Positions 1-7,165 of a stretch of DNA of 20,443 nucleotides are shown in pieces; position 1 is the stretch's first letter, and every line of letters begins with the position of its first letter. The position numbers and the translations under genes were made by a program. Location of the stretch: the NCBI GenBank assembly GCA_964398215.1, contig CAYNNP010000115.1, positions 1 to 20,443 on the forward strand, written 5' to 3'. The notes under the pieces were generated by a model, which was given only the letters and a program-made list of their open reading frames with translations, had not been told where the DNA came from and did not search any database. This DNA comes from CAYNNP01 sp964398215 (lineage in GTDB: Bacteria > Planctomycetota > Planctomycetia > Pirellulales > Pirellulaceae).

Positions 1-55
1 TTTCTACTTGCGTCCGAAGTTCCGGCAATTGCAGCGTTTGCTTGGTCCGGCCTAC
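1..55 (+). repeat. Left copy of window-terminal inverted repeat
   Basis: Bases 1-55 match the reverse complement of 20326-20380 at 52 of 55 positions, with mismatches at 2, 6 and 43. The core 7-55 has one mismatch in 49. Sitting at both extreme ends suggests a multi-copy element at which a short-read assembly stopped. Confidence 0.85.
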
Positions 56-106
56 CTCAAGAGCGCAACTCCAAAAAGCGTGAGCGAGGGACCAACTCAA
101 GATTGA
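2..106 (+). CDS. C-terminal fragment of repeat-borne protein (unknown)
   Basis: A 34-residue open frame enters from the left edge and ends at TGA 104-106. Its first 18 residues contain LRPKFRQLQRLLGPAY. The same peptide is encoded in inverted orientation at the right edge. Between the two copies the base difference at position 43 is a synonymous third-position change (CTT/CTC), which favours real coding; the other two differences change F/Y and L/F. After the shared part the reading runs into a REP-like palindrome, so the tail here differs from the right-hand copy. I do not recognise the family. It could also be a non-coding dispersed repeat that happens to stay open. Confidence 0.3.
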   Translation, partial: FYLRPKFRQLQRLLGPAYLKSATPKSVSEGPTQD

Positions 107-133
107 TTGTCCTCGCTAACGCGTCGGGTTACC
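62..133 (+). repeat. REP-like palindromic element, left copy
   Basis: The element contains GTGAGCGAGGGACC (80-93) and, 17 bases on, the imperfect complement TGTCCTCGCTAAC (108-120), so it can fold into a hairpin. Flanking arms GCGCAACTCCAAAAAG (63-78) and GCGTCGGGTTACC (121-133) recur in inverted order and orientation at 20057-20136, apart from one change in the second arm. It lies directly downstream of the terminal repeat, as does its partner on the right. Such short palindromes next to a multi-copy frame resemble REP elements, but no mobility gene is visible. Confidence 0.7.
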
Positions 134-221
134 AAAATGCCCCAGAATCAAAAACTGATTTGCCCTGCCGCACCAAATGTGTCCGTCGCAATCTTGATGG
201 GGATTGGCTAATGTAAGAGTC

Positions 222-581
222 ATGAATCGAAAACCTGAGCAACCAGTCGACATCCGCCGCGCGATGATGCTGGTGATATGCATCTTGTTGCTGGTTGCTA
301 GTTTTTGCTCATGGTGGTTCGGAGGCGAAAGTTCGATGGCGTTCGCATCCGCAGCGCTCGGACGTGTTGGAATGGTGATGGGCGCGATGTGGCTGGCTTG
401 GCCCTCATTACAACGACCTGCCCGTTGGCTGCCCGCAGGGGCGCCGCTTTTGTGTGTGATCGCGATGGTTGTCTTGGCAGCAAACCCAATGGGCATGGTT
501 CTGTTCGTGGTTCCAGCAACAGGAATACTGATCGCTTTGGGAGCTATTACCCGGGGATCGCGCGGCGACAAACGTAGATAG
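222..581 (+). CDS. Small integral membrane protein, unknown function
   Basis: This 119-residue protein starts at ATG 222 (an in-frame TTG at 204 would add six residues) and ends at TAG 579-581. It has a short charged N-terminus (MNRKPEQPVDIRR) followed by about three hydrophobic segments: near residues 15-33, 42-60 and 73-105, the last possibly two short helices. The C-terminus is very basic (RGSRGDKRR), which would face the cytoplasm by the positive-inside rule. The motif GAMWLAWPSLQRPARWLP joins the second and third segments. It is a lone gene flanked by repeats. I recognise no domain; hydrophobicity in this frame only makes it more credible than the antisense reading. Confidence 0.6.
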   Translation: MNRKPEQPVDIRRAMMLVICILLLVASFCSWWFGGESSMAFASAALGRVGMVMGAMWLAWPSLQRPARWLPAGAPLLCVIAMVVLAANPMGMVLFVVPATGILIALGAITRGSRGDKRR

Positions 582-628
582 TGTGGATCAACTAACGTTG
601 TCTCCGCGCATAAAAAAAGCCACGGCCG

Positions 629-721
629 TCGGCGTTTTATTCGTCACACCGCACCAGCGGAAAGGGGCACGCAAAAAGATCCGCGTGATGGGAGATAGTG
701 GTGTGACGAATAAAACGCCGA
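629..721. repeat. Long stem-loop: 21-bp perfect inverted repeat
   Basis: TCGGCGTTTTATTCGTCACAC (bases 629-649) is perfectly complementary to 701-721, leaving a 51-base loop. Inside the loop GCGGA (657-661) can pair with TCCGC (680-684). The frame GTTTCGCAATGCGAAAC at 725-741 adds a second hairpin just outside. The arrangement could be a MITE-like insertion, a structured RNA, or a strong terminator for the membrane protein gene ending at 581. The right arm lacks a following T-run, which argues against a simple terminator. Confidence 0.7.
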
Positions 722-783
722 ACTGTTTCGCAATGCGAAACGGACCGCGGCGTTGATGCGACCACCCGCCCGGCGGTCACATC

Positions 784-820
784 ACTTCAACAATTCACTA
801 GCAGCCAGAATTGTTGAAGT
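784..820. repeat. 13-bp inverted repeat, 11-base loop
   Basis: ACTTCAACAATTC (784-796) pairs perfectly with GAATTGTTGAAGT (808-820). A 10-bp palindrome, AACACGTGTT (823-832), and a T-run (832-838) follow at once. It could be an operator or a terminator. Confidence 0.55.
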
Positions 821-1171
821 TGAACACGTGTTGTTTTTAGTCATGTTGTTGTTGCTTTCGTGCTCACCAATAGACGCGATCACATCCCGGGAAACCCGCA
901 CAAAAAAACGCCTGATTAAAAGTTGCTCGAACATGCGTGCAATTCGCGGTGTTTTTGCGTGTGAAACATTGCGATCAAATGATCGATTTGCGCGCATTGG
1001 AATCAAAGCAATAAGTTCCATGGATTTGATGACAAAGCAAATATTTTTCGGTGAAACGGTGTTCACTTGGGCACCACAAAAATGTTACCTCGGCTTTTAG
1101 TTTGTTTTCGAAAGACAGATTCATTCCCGCAAAACCATCCACTCATTGTTCGATTGACGAGGACGCATTCA

Positions 1172-1948
1172 ATGTTCACCAAAAGCAAAATTTGGTTTTG
1201 CCAGTTATCAATTGCCGGTTTAATTCTGGCCGCCAGCGGCTGTGCGACAACCAAGACCAGTAATACGGCGCGAACGGGTGCCGAACAGATCTTGATTTCA
1301 TCTGCCATCGATCGTGCGATGTCAAATGTTCGATTTGGCGACTTCGCAGGATACAACGTCTTCATCGACGACAAGTATCTGGACGGAACTGTTGATAAGG
1401 GATACTTGGTAGGTTCCCTTCGACATCGTGTGTTGTCGGCAGGAGGCAAGGTCGCGGCAGCAGCCGACAAAGCTGATGTCGTTTTAGAAGTCCGAAGTGG
1501 TGGTGTTGGTACAGACAACGAAGAGACCTTCATCGGTATACCAGCGATCGGTATTCCTGGTTTGCCAATCGAATTACCTGAGGTCAAGATCGCAAACCGA
1601 ACATCACAAATTGGCACCGCCAAAATTGGCTTGATCGCATACAATCCGAAAACCGGAGAAGCGATGGGCAAGGGTGGTCGAGCAACAGCGTTGACTCACT
1701 CCAATGACACGTATGTCCTGGGAGTTGGGCCGTTTCGCAACGGTGCAGTTGTGGACACCCGCGAACGCGCGATCGGATTCGCTGGCGTTGGTGGAAGCCT
1801 GATGAGCAGCGCGAGCCAAACGCGACGGTATCCAGTTGCAATGGTTGACCAAGCTCAATCGACTTTCGCGTCGACACCTCCAGCGACAACTGGCGACTTT
1901 AAGCTGCCAACTTTGCCAGCGAGCGCAAAAATTAGCAGCGATAAATAG
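1172..1948 (+). CDS. DUF6655-type lipoprotein
   Basis: This is a 258-residue predicted lipoprotein. ATG 1172 is preferred over upstream in-frame starts because GAGGA (1159-1163) sits 8 nt before it and a lipoprotein signal peptide begins there: basic MFTKSK, hydrophobic run, then ASGC with the lipidated Cys at residue 24. The mature part has features I associate with planctomycetal DUF6655 proteins: an early segment TGAEQILISSAIDRAMSNV, then VFIDDKYLDGTVDKGYLVGS, EVRSGGVGTDN, and IGLIAYNPKTGEAMGKGG. It is probably anchored in a membrane facing the periplasm-like space. The role is unknown. It converges on the DUF1559 gene to its right, sharing a terminator hairpin. The family assignment is from memory of the pattern, not a search. 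Confidence 0.75.
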   Translation: MFTKSKIWFCQLSIAGLILAASGCATTKTSNTARTGAEQILISSAIDRAMSNVRFGDFAGYNVFIDDKYLDGTVDKGYLVGSLRHRVLSAGGKVAAAADKADVVLEVRSGGVGTDNEETFIGIPAIGIPGLPIELPEVKIANRTSQIGTAKIGLIAYNPKTGEAMGKGGRATALTHSNDTYVLGVGPFRNGAVVDTRERAIGFAGVGGSLMSSASQTRRYPVAMVDQAQSTFASTPPATTGDFKLPTLPASAKISSDK

Positions 1949-1976
1949 CTTGCGACAATAAATGCCGAATAAAAAA

Positions 1977-2008
1977 ATGCACCGACGATCTCAGGTCGTC
2001 CGGTGCAT
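1977..2008. terminator. Stem-loop terminator between convergent genes
   Basis: ATGCACCG (1977-1984) pairs with CGGTGCAT (2001-2008), and ACGA (1985-1988) with TCGT (1996-1999) across one bulged base, with a 7-base loop. Bases 1971-1977 are A, so leftward transcripts from the DUF1559 gene meet a U-run straight after the stem. For the rightward lipoprotein transcript the tail is T-poor. Confidence 0.75.
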
Positions 2009-2148
2009 TGCTGCTTCAACGCCATCGACAAAGTGATTGACGACTGTTTGGCCGCTCGAACCGTCGCCAACATGGTAATCGTGGTAATGGTGTTTGGTTG
2101 GCGTTGTAATCCACTCTTGCTGTAACGCGATCGTGCTAGCAGTTTTGG

Positions 2149-3216
2149 TTACTGATTGAGTTGCTCCTCAATCAATTCGTGTTGATTCCGCGTGCCAAGT
2201 GCGCCCCATAAACCAAAAGGACTAGGGCTACCAGGAGCACTCAGTCCCTTTCCGCCCAGCACCACCGTGCCACCCAAAGGATAGCCACATTCGACGCTAT
2301 CAGTCATGAAAATGACTGATCCGTCCCCCATTGCAATATGACCGCCTCCTTGATGGCGACTGCTGGCTGTCAAAGTCCCGATTGTAGTTTCGTCACCGCC
2401 AAAACAGAGCTCTGCGTTTGGAGGCAAGGTTGTGTTAAAAGCGGTCATCAACGGCATCGCATCGGCCCATCGATATCCTCGCTCCTCAGTGTTGACTGGA
2501 AGTTTTGGCAGGGTGTTACCAACAGAATTGCTCGAACTCCAAAACTTTGGTCGTTCTGGATCGCGCTGGTTGTCACACGTCTTAAGATCAATCAACACAC
2601 CTGGATTCCAACCGTTGTTCAAGGAAGGAATTGTCCGAATGTCTCCGTCACCAAGACCGGTGCAAATTTCACCCAGCATGATCGTGTTGGACAGGCCATC
2701 ACTCACATCATCAAATGAAGTGATCATTCGAGGGACGAACATTCCCCGCCCGGAAGCAAGCATCTGTTGTTCGCCACTAGGAGACCATTTGCCGTTTTGA
2801 TGTCGCCACATTCCCTGATCCAATCCTTCGATTGCATCGCCCAAACAAGCCGCATAGTTGGTTCTGCCTAGTGATGGCAATCCGTACCCAGGGTCTGATG
2901 GGCATCGAAAGGTGGGAACTTCAGTTATCCAGGGCGTGTACGAATTAAGATGCGGTGCCGGCCCCATCGGGTCAGGAAGGCTTGATGAAATGGATTCCCA
3001 AAGTTGGGCTTGTTCAATGAACGGCGTAATGGAAACCAGAAAGCTAAGTCGAAACTGATTCGTGTTGCTTGGGGCATTGGCATGACTGAAGGTGCCAGTA
3101 CCGTGTGGTGGCAAGTGATTGAAGGCGTTGTGATACTGCGCTACCGCCAGCGACACTTGTTTCATGTTGTTGCTGCAGCTCATCCTTCGTGCGGCTTCAC
3201 GTGCTGCCTGCACTGC
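2149..3216 (-). CDS. DUF1559 (SBP_bac_10) pseudopilin-type protein, 5' end lost in gap
   Basis: 355 residues remain, read leftward from the gap edge to TAA 2149-2151. The first visible residues, AVQAAREAARRMSCSNNMKQ, are the classic continuation of the prepilin helix in planctomycetal DUF1559 proteins. The leader peptide and hydrophobic helix (roughly 25-35 residues) must therefore lie in the N-run. Later hallmarks are a conserved middle (FDDVSDGLSNTIMLGE), RGYRWADAMPLMTAFNTTLP, and a C-terminal SSRHQGGGHIAMGDGSV. Family members are thought to be type IV pilin-like, exported and anchored or assembled by a T2SS/T4P-type machine, but no function is proven. It is divergent from the GspE-like gene across the gap, so the two may share an upstream region. 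A frame that continues through the N-run joins this gene to the antisense of GspE and is artificial. Confidence 0.9.
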   Translation of the reverse strand, partial: AVQAAREAARRMSCSNNMKQVSLAVAQYHNAFNHLPPHGTGTFSHANAPSNTNQFRLSFLVSITPFIEQAQLWESISSSLPDPMGPAPHLNSYTPWITEVPTFRCPSDPGYGLPSLGRTNYAACLGDAIEGLDQGMWRHQNGKWSPSGEQQMLASGRGMFVPRMITSFDDVSDGLSNTIMLGEICTGLGDGDIRTIPSLNNGWNPGVLIDLKTCDNQRDPERPKFWSSSNSVGNTLPKLPVNTEERGYRWADAMPLMTAFNTTLPPNAELCFGGDETTIGTLTASSRHQGGGHIAMGDGSVIFMTDSVECGYPLGGTVVLGGKGLSAPGSPSPFGLWGALGTRNQHELIEEQLNQ

Positions 3217-3316
3217 NNNNNNNNNNNNNNNNNNNNNNNNNNNNNNNNNNNNNNNNNNNNNNNNNNNNNNNNNNNNNNNNNNNNNNNNNNNNNNNNNNNN
3301 NNNNNNNNNNNNNNNN
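3217..3316. other. Assembly gap 1 (100 N)
   Basis: Exactly 100 N separate the 5'-truncated DUF1559 gene (leftward) from the 5'-truncated GspE-like gene (rightward). The missing DUF1559 N-terminus and at least the Walker A region of GspE need well over 100 bases together, so the run is a placeholder and the true distance is larger. Confidence 0.95.
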
Positions 3317-3317
3317 G

Positions 3318-3947
3318 ATCGCTTCGAGCGTGCATCGTCGCAGTGTGCTGACAATCGAAGATCCGATCGAGTCGATCATTGATACGGTCAACCAAAGCCA
3401 GTTGCAACCCGCCAGTGGTTTGACTTTGGCGTCGGCATTACGCGCGGCTGTTCGCCAAGATTCCGAAGTCTTGTTGGTCAGTGAAATTCGTGATGTGGAA
3501 ACGGCGGATGCTGTGTTGTCCGCGTCGATGACAGGACATTTGTGTTTTTCATCGATCCATGCTGGTTCGATTGGCACTACTTTGCGACGCTTGGTGCAAA
3601 TGCAGTTGCCGATTTTTGCAATCCAAAGTGGATTACGAGCGATCGTTTGCCAACGCCTACTGCGTCGATCCTGTGACGAGTGTTCATCAGCGGTGCGTGA
3701 TTGTCCTCGATGCCATGGAACGGGATACCATGGCAGAATCCCAATCGTGCAAATGGTTTCTTTTGATGGTTCCGCGGTAGGCCAGTCTGTTTTTGATTCA
3801 TTAGTGGATCGCCAGCCCGCAAAAGTGTTGGATGCCCTATTGGTCGATGTTGGAGTGAAATCACTGCATGATCAGGCCGTAGAATTGGTTGCTAAAAAGC
3901 TAACTGATCAAACCGAGGTTTATCGTGTGCTGGGGTCTCAACAATGA
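3318..3947 (+). CDS. GspE/PilB-family assembly ATPase, C-terminal part
   Basis: 209 residues remain, in the frame starting at 3318. Visible parts in order: Asp box RSVLTIEDPIE (8-18), Walker B with catalytic Glu EVLLVSEIRD (50-59; usual form VGEIRD), His box MTGHLCFSSIHAGS (71-84), and a tetracysteine zinc site C119/C122/C129/C132 ending in GTGYHGRIPI. The spacer between the two Cys pairs is only six residues, much shorter than the roughly 25-30 usual in GspE/PilB. The Walker A P-loop and N-terminal domains are in the gap. By family, this hexameric cytoplasmic ATPase powers pseudopilus or pilus assembly through GspF. Its TGA overlaps the next gene's ATG (ATGA, 3944-3947), indicating translational coupling. 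Confidence 0.92.
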   Translation: MASSVHRRSVLTIEDPIESIIDTVNQSQLQPASGLTLASALRAAVRQDSEVLLVSEIRDVETADAVLSASMTGHLCFSSIHAGSIGTTLRRLVQMQLPIFAIQSGLRAIVCQRLLRRSCDECSSAVRDCPRCHGTGYHGRIPIVQMVSFDGSAVGQSVFDSLVDRQPAKVLDALLVDVGVKSLHDQAVELVAKKLTDQTEVYRVLGSQQ

Positions 3948-4978
3948 AAACGGCATCTGATTGGCAACAGGAGTCTTCGCCATTGGATCCAACATCGCTG
4001 GTGATGTTACTGGACGAAGTATCTGCGATGACTGCAGCGCGTCGGCCTTTGGCTACGGCCCTGGCAGACTTGGATGATGCGTCGATGGGAAAAGTCGGCC
4101 GCGCCGCTCGCGTTGTTCGTTCGCGCGTGAATCAAGGACAATCACCGACCGATGCGATCGCGCAATTGTCACCTCGTTATGGATCCGCCATCCGTGTTGC
4201 CTTTGAAGTGGTTTCCGAGACTGGATCGACATGGGCGATTGATCAAGTGATTGAAACGATACGAGAGGAAACCCAAGCGAAACGCGATTTTTGGTTGGCT
4301 TCGATCAATCCAATGATCAACATTGTCGTTGCCGCAGTTGTGTTGTTCTTGGTGATACCACAGATTTTGGTTGCAGTTGCCGAAAGCAAACCGATCAAGG
4401 ATGCCTCTGCGCCGTCGTCGTCGGAGATCTATGAAAAATTTGCCGGTGATTTTGCGCTAAGTGTCGCCGCTACCGTGATTGGAATCGGGGTGTTTGGTGG
4501 TTTTCTGTACTGGGGATTGAATCGATCGCACCGCCGCGTCGATCAATTGCTGAATCAAGGCTCGTTTTGCCGATGGATGGCATTCATGCTCGGTTCGTCG
4601 GCTGATCTTGCCAAGTCGATTGGGGCAGCGTCGACTGCTGTGTCCGCGAGCTTTGCGGAATCTTGGGATGGAACCGTCCAGGCGGTTCGTGCTGGTGCTA
4701 TGTCTGCATCGGCGATGAGCATTCCAGAAAAAACACCAGAAGTGGTTCAGCAGTGCATTGTTGATTTAGCATCAGACCAGCGAGACGATGAACAGATCGC
4801 CGAAGACCTGCGAGGCTTGTCGGTTCTTTATCGGCAACAATCGCTTCGATACCGCCGATGGTGGGCGGAGTTTGTTCCCAAGTTGATTTCATCAATCGTT
4901 ATCTTAGTGATGATGTTCGTTTTAGCAAAAACGATAATTCAACCGATGTTGGACATGACCAGCAAGATTACCAGATGA
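3944..4978 (+). CDS. GspF-like platform protein 1
   Basis: This is a 344-residue inner-membrane protein with two diverged T2SSF domains. Domain 1 (about 17-140) has the family outline: a helical bundle, then GQSPTDAIAQLSPRY, VSETGSTWAIDQVIETI and a first membrane helix near 122-145. A second membrane helix is near 172-197. Domain 2 (about 210-335) includes MSIPEKTPEVVQQCIVDLAS and RGLSVLYRQQSLRYRRWW, and ends in a third helix near 310-332. GspF proteins sit under the pilus base and couple the GspE ATPase to pilin extraction. The start ATG 3944 overlaps the GspE stop; its own TGA (4976-4978) overlaps the next ATG. At 344 residues it is shorter than the typical ~400. Confidence 0.88.
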   Translation: MKTASDWQQESSPLDPTSLVMLLDEVSAMTAARRPLATALADLDDASMGKVGRAARVVRSRVNQGQSPTDAIAQLSPRYGSAIRVAFEVVSETGSTWAIDQVIETIREETQAKRDFWLASINPMINIVVAAVVLFLVIPQILVAVAESKPIKDASAPSSSEIYEKFAGDFALSVAATVIGIGVFGGFLYWGLNRSHRRVDQLLNQGSFCRWMAFMLGSSADLAKSIGAASTAVSASFAESWDGTVQAVRAGAMSASAMSIPEKTPEVVQQCIVDLASDQRDDEQIAEDLRGLSVLYRQQSLRYRRWWAEFVPKLISSIVILVMMFVLAKTIIQPMLDMTSKITR

Positions 4979-5814
4979 CAGAATTTCCTAGCAAAGCAAT
5001 CCAGGCGACTGGATTAACGATCGGTCAAACGGCCATGTTGCAAACTTGGCAAGAAATACGTCTTGATGCGCGCCGACGAATGTTGTTTACAGCAACGCTT
5101 GGCTTCCTATATGTCATTGCATCCTTGCTGGTAGGCGCGTATTTGTTGCATGCTCTTGATAGGATCGTCGACGATGTGCCGGATCCATCCCGCAGTTGGT
5201 TGAGTTCGGAAACGATCGAACTGGCTTGGTTGTCCAGCGTTGCCTTGGCTTATCTTGTGGCAACCGTCATTGTTGGCGCGGCTTTAGCGTTTGTTATTCT
5301 GATGCTGGTGGGAAGGGTGCCCAAATTCCTTTCGCCGATTGCCGCTAGGACTCCCGTGTTTGGTGCGGTTTGTCGAATTATGTCAGCGGGTGAGTTTTGC
5401 CAATCGCTTTACCGCTCGGTGGTTCAGCAAAAACCTTATGCGGATGCTTTTGGTGAGGCAGCGGACGAAATCGGTGAAGCTTCGATCCGTCACTGGGCCA
5501 AGCAGTCAAGCACGCGGATAGCCCAAGGAGAATCAGTGCAGAATGTGCTGAATGCGACCCCAATCGACGACCAACCATTGGCTATGATTTCCGCTGTCAT
5601 TCCAAGTCTAAAAAACACTGGTGACTCCGTCTATTTGTGGCACGAGGCATCGGCCGAATGCCATGCTGTTCTCCAGACAAGACTCAAGCGCGGTCTCAAG
5701 TTTGTTTCGCTTTGGTCCTTGCTGATTTCAGTTTCGCTGGCTGGTAGTCCGTTTGTTCTTGCAACATTATTTATTAGCTTCCATATGCGAGCAAATTACT
5801 TCTTATACTACTAG
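4975..5814 (+). CDS. GspF-like platform protein 2 (single domain)
   Basis: This is a 279-residue membrane protein. ATG 4975 is chosen because it forms an ATGA overlap with the previous stop; upstream in-frame starts would extend it far into gspF1. It has hydrophobic segments near 38-62, 84-114 and 245-270. The soluble part between them (about 130-240) resembles one T2SSF domain: GEFCQSLYRSVVQQKPYADA, then ARIAQGES-like text (TRIAQGESVQNVLNATP) and SAVIPSLKNTGDSVYLWHEA, where GspF proteins carry the gly-rich turn before the last helix. The usual first GspF domain is not recognisable; two membrane helices take its place. It could be a subunit that complements proteins 1 and 3, or a degenerate copy. 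Confidence 0.75.
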   Translation: MTEFPSKAIQATGLTIGQTAMLQTWQEIRLDARRRMLFTATLGFLYVIASLLVGAYLLHALDRIVDDVPDPSRSWLSSETIELAWLSSVALAYLVATVIVGAALAFVILMLVGRVPKFLSPIAARTPVFGAVCRIMSAGEFCQSLYRSVVQQKPYADAFGEAADEIGEASIRHWAKQSSTRIAQGESVQNVLNATPIDDQPLAMISAVIPSLKNTGDSVYLWHEASAECHAVLQTRLKRGLKFVSLWSLLISVSLAGSPFVLATLFISFHMRANYFLYY

Positions 5815-5821
5815 TCTGATT

Positions 5822-7065
5822 GTGCTCAACTCAACGTACTCTTTGACATTTTTGGGATTCGCTGTCTTTCTGCTGTTGGTGATGGGTACCCTGCGGTCGA
5901 TTCGACGGAATCTTGCCCAGCGTTCTTTTGACCAAGTGCGTCCTTGGTCGATCACGCTTCTGGGCATCATTGAATTTGTCTTGATTGGTTTGATGCTGCC
6001 ATTGATTTGGTTTGCGTCGATGCACCCATTGGTTCCGGTCATGTTTGTGTTGGGTTGCGTCGTGATGGTGATTGACCGCGAACTTCGATACCAAGAGGAG
6101 TCGCGGTCGTTGAATCGCTGGATTCGCCTTGGCGTTCGAACCGGTGCACCTGTGCCCGATCTAGCACAAAGGTTCGCAGAGAGTTGTAGAAGCCGTGTAG
6201 GTCCAAGGTCCAAAGCGTTTGCGTTTCGGTTGACCAACGGTATGGCCATTGAAAAGGCGGCCAGGAAATCAGGTCTGCAGATCGATGCAGACACGATGGC
6301 TTCGATTGCGATTCAGGCTGGGGCAGAACAGCCGGACGCTGATGGCGTGGCAGATCGCATGCCATATTCGAAACTCTCAACAGTTTCGAACCTCTCAAGT
6401 CATGGTCACGCAGATATTGATCGCGGCGAGCGTGAATCGTCTCGTGCCCTACAGATGCCCTTCGAGCAATTCTTCTACGCGGTATGCTTGATCGTTTTGA
6501 CGCGGGTTCTTGGGCAAATCGTCCACGAATTGATGGTAATGCTACGTCTTGGATTCGAAATTACTACATCAGGGAATCCATGGTTGCGAATTTCGCGAGA
6601 AGCGACTTGGTACCTAAATGTTGCAGTATACGGCTTGGCTATTTGGTTGGCGTTTTCGTTGGTGATTCGAATCTTGCCTGTTGGGTTAGTGCGTTGGATT
6701 CCCTGGTTTGGTTCCAGGAAAATTTCAAAATGGCGGACAGAAGTTTTGAGCTGGGTCCAGCGGGAGACAAAGCTTCAACGTCCGGTCGACGAGGTGTTTT
6801 TATTTGGTTGGAAGTCCAACTGCGTTCGCTGGATTCGTCGACGATGCAAAATTGCCTACAATGTGTTGCAGAACGGAATGACACTGCCACTGGCCATGCG
6901 AAAGTCGGGTTTGGTTTCTAAGCGTGAACAGATCTGGCTGACCAATGCGGAACGAAACGGAAACCTGAGTGGTGCGCTGGGCAGTTTGATCGACGATATT
7001 AATCGCCGAGAAAATAATCGCTGGAGAATACGAATGTCCTGGTTTGTTCCTTTGGTAACGGTGAT
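5822..7065 (+). CDS. GspF-like platform protein 3, 3' end lost in gap
   Basis: About 415 residues precede the gap. The start is uncertain: GTG 5822 follows the previous stop by 7 nt; TTG 5753 would overlap gspF2 by 62 nt; no ribosome site supports either. Predicted layout: two or three N-terminal membrane helices (first 100 residues), a diverged T2SSF domain (SRSLNRWIRLGVRTGAPVPD to MASIAIQAGAEQP), two more helices, then a second T2SSF domain with MTLPLAMRKSGLVSKREQ and LTNAERNGNLSGALGSLIDD, which is close to the canonical GspF second repeat. The last membrane helix (starting MSWFVPLVTV) is cut by the N-run. Three adjacent GspF-like genes behind one GspE are not the standard layout. Confidence 0.8.
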
Positions 7066-7165
7066 NNNNNNNNNNNNNNNNNNNNNNNNNNNNNNNNNNN
7101 NNNNNNNNNNNNNNNNNNNNNNNNNNNNNNNNNNNNNNNNNNNNNNNNNNNNNNNNNNNNNNNNN
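7066..7165. other. Assembly gap 2 (100 N)
   Basis: Exactly 100 N separate the third GspF-like gene (missing its final helix) from a prepilin gene (missing its start). The two flanking frames happen to be in the same phase, so a naive translation fuses them. The real gap may be longer and could hide a further pseudopilin gene. Confidence 0.95.

Larger units (their letters stand above)
582..1171. other. 590-base non-coding stretch with inverted repeats
   Basis: No convincing gene is present. A + strand frame at 753-1100 is open but has no family signature, and its hydrophobic stretch is short. The stretch holds a 21-bp perfect inverted repeat (629-649/701-721), a tight hairpin (725-741), a 13-bp inverted repeat (784-796/808-820) and a 10-bp palindrome (823-832). 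It is more AT-rich towards 830-1100, which would suit a promoter for the lipoprotein gene at 1172, but I cannot place -35/-10 boxes with confidence. Confidence 0.6.

Noticed and set aside
116..571. 151-codon open frame on the - strand opposite the small membrane protein
   Set aside because: Composition is that of an antisense shadow; the + frame gives coherent membrane helices and a basic tail.
753..1100. 115-codon open frame on the + strand
   Set aside because: No family pattern, low-complexity basic content, begins inside a hairpin-rich stretch and overlaps the leader region of the lipoprotein gene.
2149..3354. 401-codon frame through gap 1
   Set aside because: Its first 12 residues are antisense to the GspE-like gene and the middle is N; only 2149-3216 is DUF1559 coding.
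3189..3947. GspE-like frame begun left of gap 1
   Set aside because: The part before the gap is antisense to the DUF1559 gene; only the part from 3318 is GspE-like.
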